Shown here: piece after piece, positions 62,617 to 64,000 of the stretch
Layout: every line of letters begins with the position of its first letter
Numbering within the stretch: position 1 is the stretch's first letter
Origin: Paenisporosarcina cavernae
GTDB lineage: Bacteria > Bacillota > Bacilli > Bacillales_A > Planococcaceae
Direction of reading: 5' to 3'
NCBI RefSeq assembly: GCF_003595195.1
Contig: NZ_CP032418.1
Location: 756,501 to 820,500 of the forward strand
Length of the DNA stretch: 64,000 nucleotides
The notes under the pieces: model-generated
Database searches by the model: none
What the model was told of the DNA's origin: nothing
What the model saw: the letters and a program-made list of their open reading frames with translations, nothing else
Position numbers and translations under genes: made by a program

Positions 62617-64000
62617 TTGGAAGTTTTCAAAAAATTGAAAGAATATTATTGGCCATACAAACGGTTATTTTGCGTTGCAATCGGGATGTTAATTGTGACA
62701 TTAATCATTACCGTAAGTTATCCAATTATTCTTCAACAAACCATTGACCGTGTTATTACTGGTGGAGAATATCAATTAGCCGTTCCACTTGCGATGACGT
62801 TTATTGGTTTAATGGTAATAAAAGGCGTTGCCACGTATATCGGTCAATACGCTGGCGATATGTTTGGGATTAAATCGGTATTTGAACTTCGAAATTCGTT
62901 GTACTCAAAATTACAACGTTTGCCGTTTTCTTATTATGATAATGCGAAAACAGGCGATTTAATGTCACGCTTAACTGCCGATGTAGAAGGGTTTCGATTC
63001 TTTTTATCCTTTGGATTTGTCGAGTTAAGCCGGATCGTCTTTTTAGTGACAGTTAGTATTGGCGTTATGTTGTATTACTCCGTTTCTTTAACCATAGTGT
63101 CGTTATTGTCTATGCCACTACTAGTCGTGGCTGTTATGCGATTTGAAAAACTGGTACATCCAGCATTTCGAGGGATTCGGAAATCGTTTGGAAAATTAAA
63201 TACAAATGTGCAGGAAAATATTAGTGGTATCAATACGGTAAAGTCGTTATCTCGTGAATCGTTTCAGACAGATAAGTTTAACGATTCTAATGGGAATTAT
63301 CGCGATAATTACTTAGATACGACAATGATATGGGCAAAGTACTTCCCGTTAATGGAATTCTTAGGAAATGTAAGTATCGTGTTTTTGTTCGGCTATGGCG
63401 GTTACTTAGTGATGAACGACACTCTTGCAGTCGGGGAATTGGTCGCTTTTTATAGCCTATTAAGCTACATAATTTTCCCTATTATGAATTTAGGATTTAC
63501 GGTGAATTTATTCTCCCAATCGAAAGCTTCTGGTGAGCGACTACTCGAAATTTTGGAAGCTCCTGAGCCTATTAAAACGAAGGAGCATGCAATAGACGTT
63601 GAGTCTATGGAAGGAGAAGTTCTTTTCGATGACGTGACGATGCAATATCGTGAAGAGGATGATGTAGCGCTTGAGAACCTATCTCTTCATGTAACCGCAG
63701 GCAAAAAAGTAGGTATTATCGGTGCGACTGGATCCGGGAAAACAACATTTACTCAGTTACTGAGCCGATTTTATGAACCAACGGATGGAACTATTTTGAT
63801 TGACGGAAAACCATTAGCTGATTATTCCTTAAACACATTACGCCGATCTATTGGATATGTGTTACAAGAGTCATTCTTGTTCTCTTCTTCGATTAAAGCG
63901 AACATTTCTTATGGCAGACCTGAAGCAACGCTGGAAGAGATTATCGAATCAGCAAAGCGTGCAAACGCGCATGACTTTATCATGGAATTGCCAAAAGGAT
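62617..64000 (+). CDS. ABC exporter with fused membrane and ATPase domains (partial)
   Basis: The gene starts at TTG 62617 behind AAGGGGGT and runs past the window end (461 codons seen of about 580). Six membrane helices occupy roughly residues 15-290, with FELRNSLYSKLQRLPFSYYD and VQENISGINTVKSL typical of ABCB-type exporters. The ATPase part shows Walker A GATGSGKTT and the Q-loop YVLQESFLFSSS. The family resembles heterodimeric multidrug exporters such as YfiB/YfiC or YheI/YheH of B. subtilis, so a second half-transporter gene may follow outside the window. Confidence 0.9.
   Translation, partial: MEVFKKLKEYYWPYKRLFCVAIGMLIVTLIITVSYPIILQQTIDRVITGGEYQLAVPLAMTFIGLMVIKGVATYIGQYAGDMFGIKSVFELRNSLYSKLQRLPFSYYDNAKTGDLMSRLTADVEGFRFFLSFGFVELSRIVFLVTVSIGVMLYYSVSLTIVSLLSMPLLVVAVMRFEKLVHPAFRGIRKSFGKLNTNVQENISGINTVKSLSRESFQTDKFNDSNGNYRDNYLDTTMIWAKYFPLMEFLGNVSIVFLFGYGGYLVMNDTLAVGELVAFYSLLSYIIFPIMNLGFTVNLFSQSKASGERLLEILEAPEPIKTKEHAIDVESMEGEVLFDDVTMQYREEDDVALENLSLHVTAGKKVGIIGATGSGKTTFTQLLSRFYEPTDGTILIDGKPLADYSLNTLRRSIGYVLQESFLFSSSIKANISYGRPEATLEEIIESAKRANAHDFIMELPKG

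Overview
The window is a low-GC, densely coded piece of a Bacillales chromosome. Gene content and many protein sequences match the yku/yko/yut genes of Bacillus subtilis (yutG, ykoY/terC, sigI-rsgI, ktrD, cheV, ykyB, fadH, darB/ykuL, ccpC, dapH-dapL, ykuU-ykuV), while the murE-prfC pair has the staphylococcal arrangement and sequence type. That mixture, with Spo0E-like and sporulation-kinase-like genes, suggests a motile spore former of the Planococcaceae (Sporosarcina, Paenisporosarcina, Psychrobacillus or similar). This assignment is inference; no rRNA, tRNA, prophage, plasmid origin or CRISPR array was seen.

Layout. 1-4.3 kb: a PgpA/YutG protein, then a three-gene TAXI-type TRAP transporter (lipoprotein, DUF1850 protein, fused permease). 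4.4-9 kb: a PAS histidine kinase on the minus strand, then murE and prfC. 9.4-14.6 kb: an EAL protein, a SwrC-like RND pump and an extended SDR, probably one operon. 14.6-16.4 kb: a yybP-ykoY (manganese) riboswitch with an embedded terminator, ahead of two TerC genes. 16.4-19.4 kb: a cre-like site, a secreted acidic/lysine-rich protein, then sigI-rsgI. 19.4-22.8 kb: ktrD, a 21-bp tandem repeat array and a B12-binding-type radical SAM protein. 22.9-27 kb: a soluble PAS kinase, an MhqR-like MarR regulator, a lipoprotein, a CPBP protease, a 61-aa protein and a 58-aa Spo0E-like phosphatase. 27.2-30.5 kb: a short MoxR/DUF58/membrane-protein operon.

30.7-36.6 kb: a 3-hydroxyisobutyrate-dehydrogenase-like protein, an MFS protein, CheV, YkyB and a PAS-GGDEF-EAL protein. 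36.6-37.5 kb: non-coding DNA with a highly folded palindromic element and a decayed transposase start. 37.5-42.2 kb: fadH, a small membrane protein, darB, ccpC, dapH and dapL. 42.4-54.3 kb: a tightly coupled eight-gene operon (secreted/membrane protein, ABC-2 ATPase and permease, membrane coiled-coil protein with a 46-unit Gln-Gly repeat, MoxR ATPase, DUF58, BatA-like VWA, large double-VWA protein). 54.4-59.4 kb, minus strand: an MFS drug exporter and potABCD. 59.7-64 kb: a CorA-like protein, ykuU, ykuV and an ABC exporter cut off by the window end.

How they work together. Second-messenger signalling is well represented: two EAL proteins for c-di-GMP, and DarB plus a KtrD-type potassium channel, both tied to c-di-AMP in related bacteria. 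Envelope functions also stand out: MurE, SigI/RsgI, TerC metal export, RND/MFS/ABC efflux, and two MoxR-DUF58 modules. The 12-kb ABC-MoxR-VWA operon is the best candidate for an undescribed multi-protein machine. The folded element at 36.6-36.9 kb is the most striking non-coding feature.
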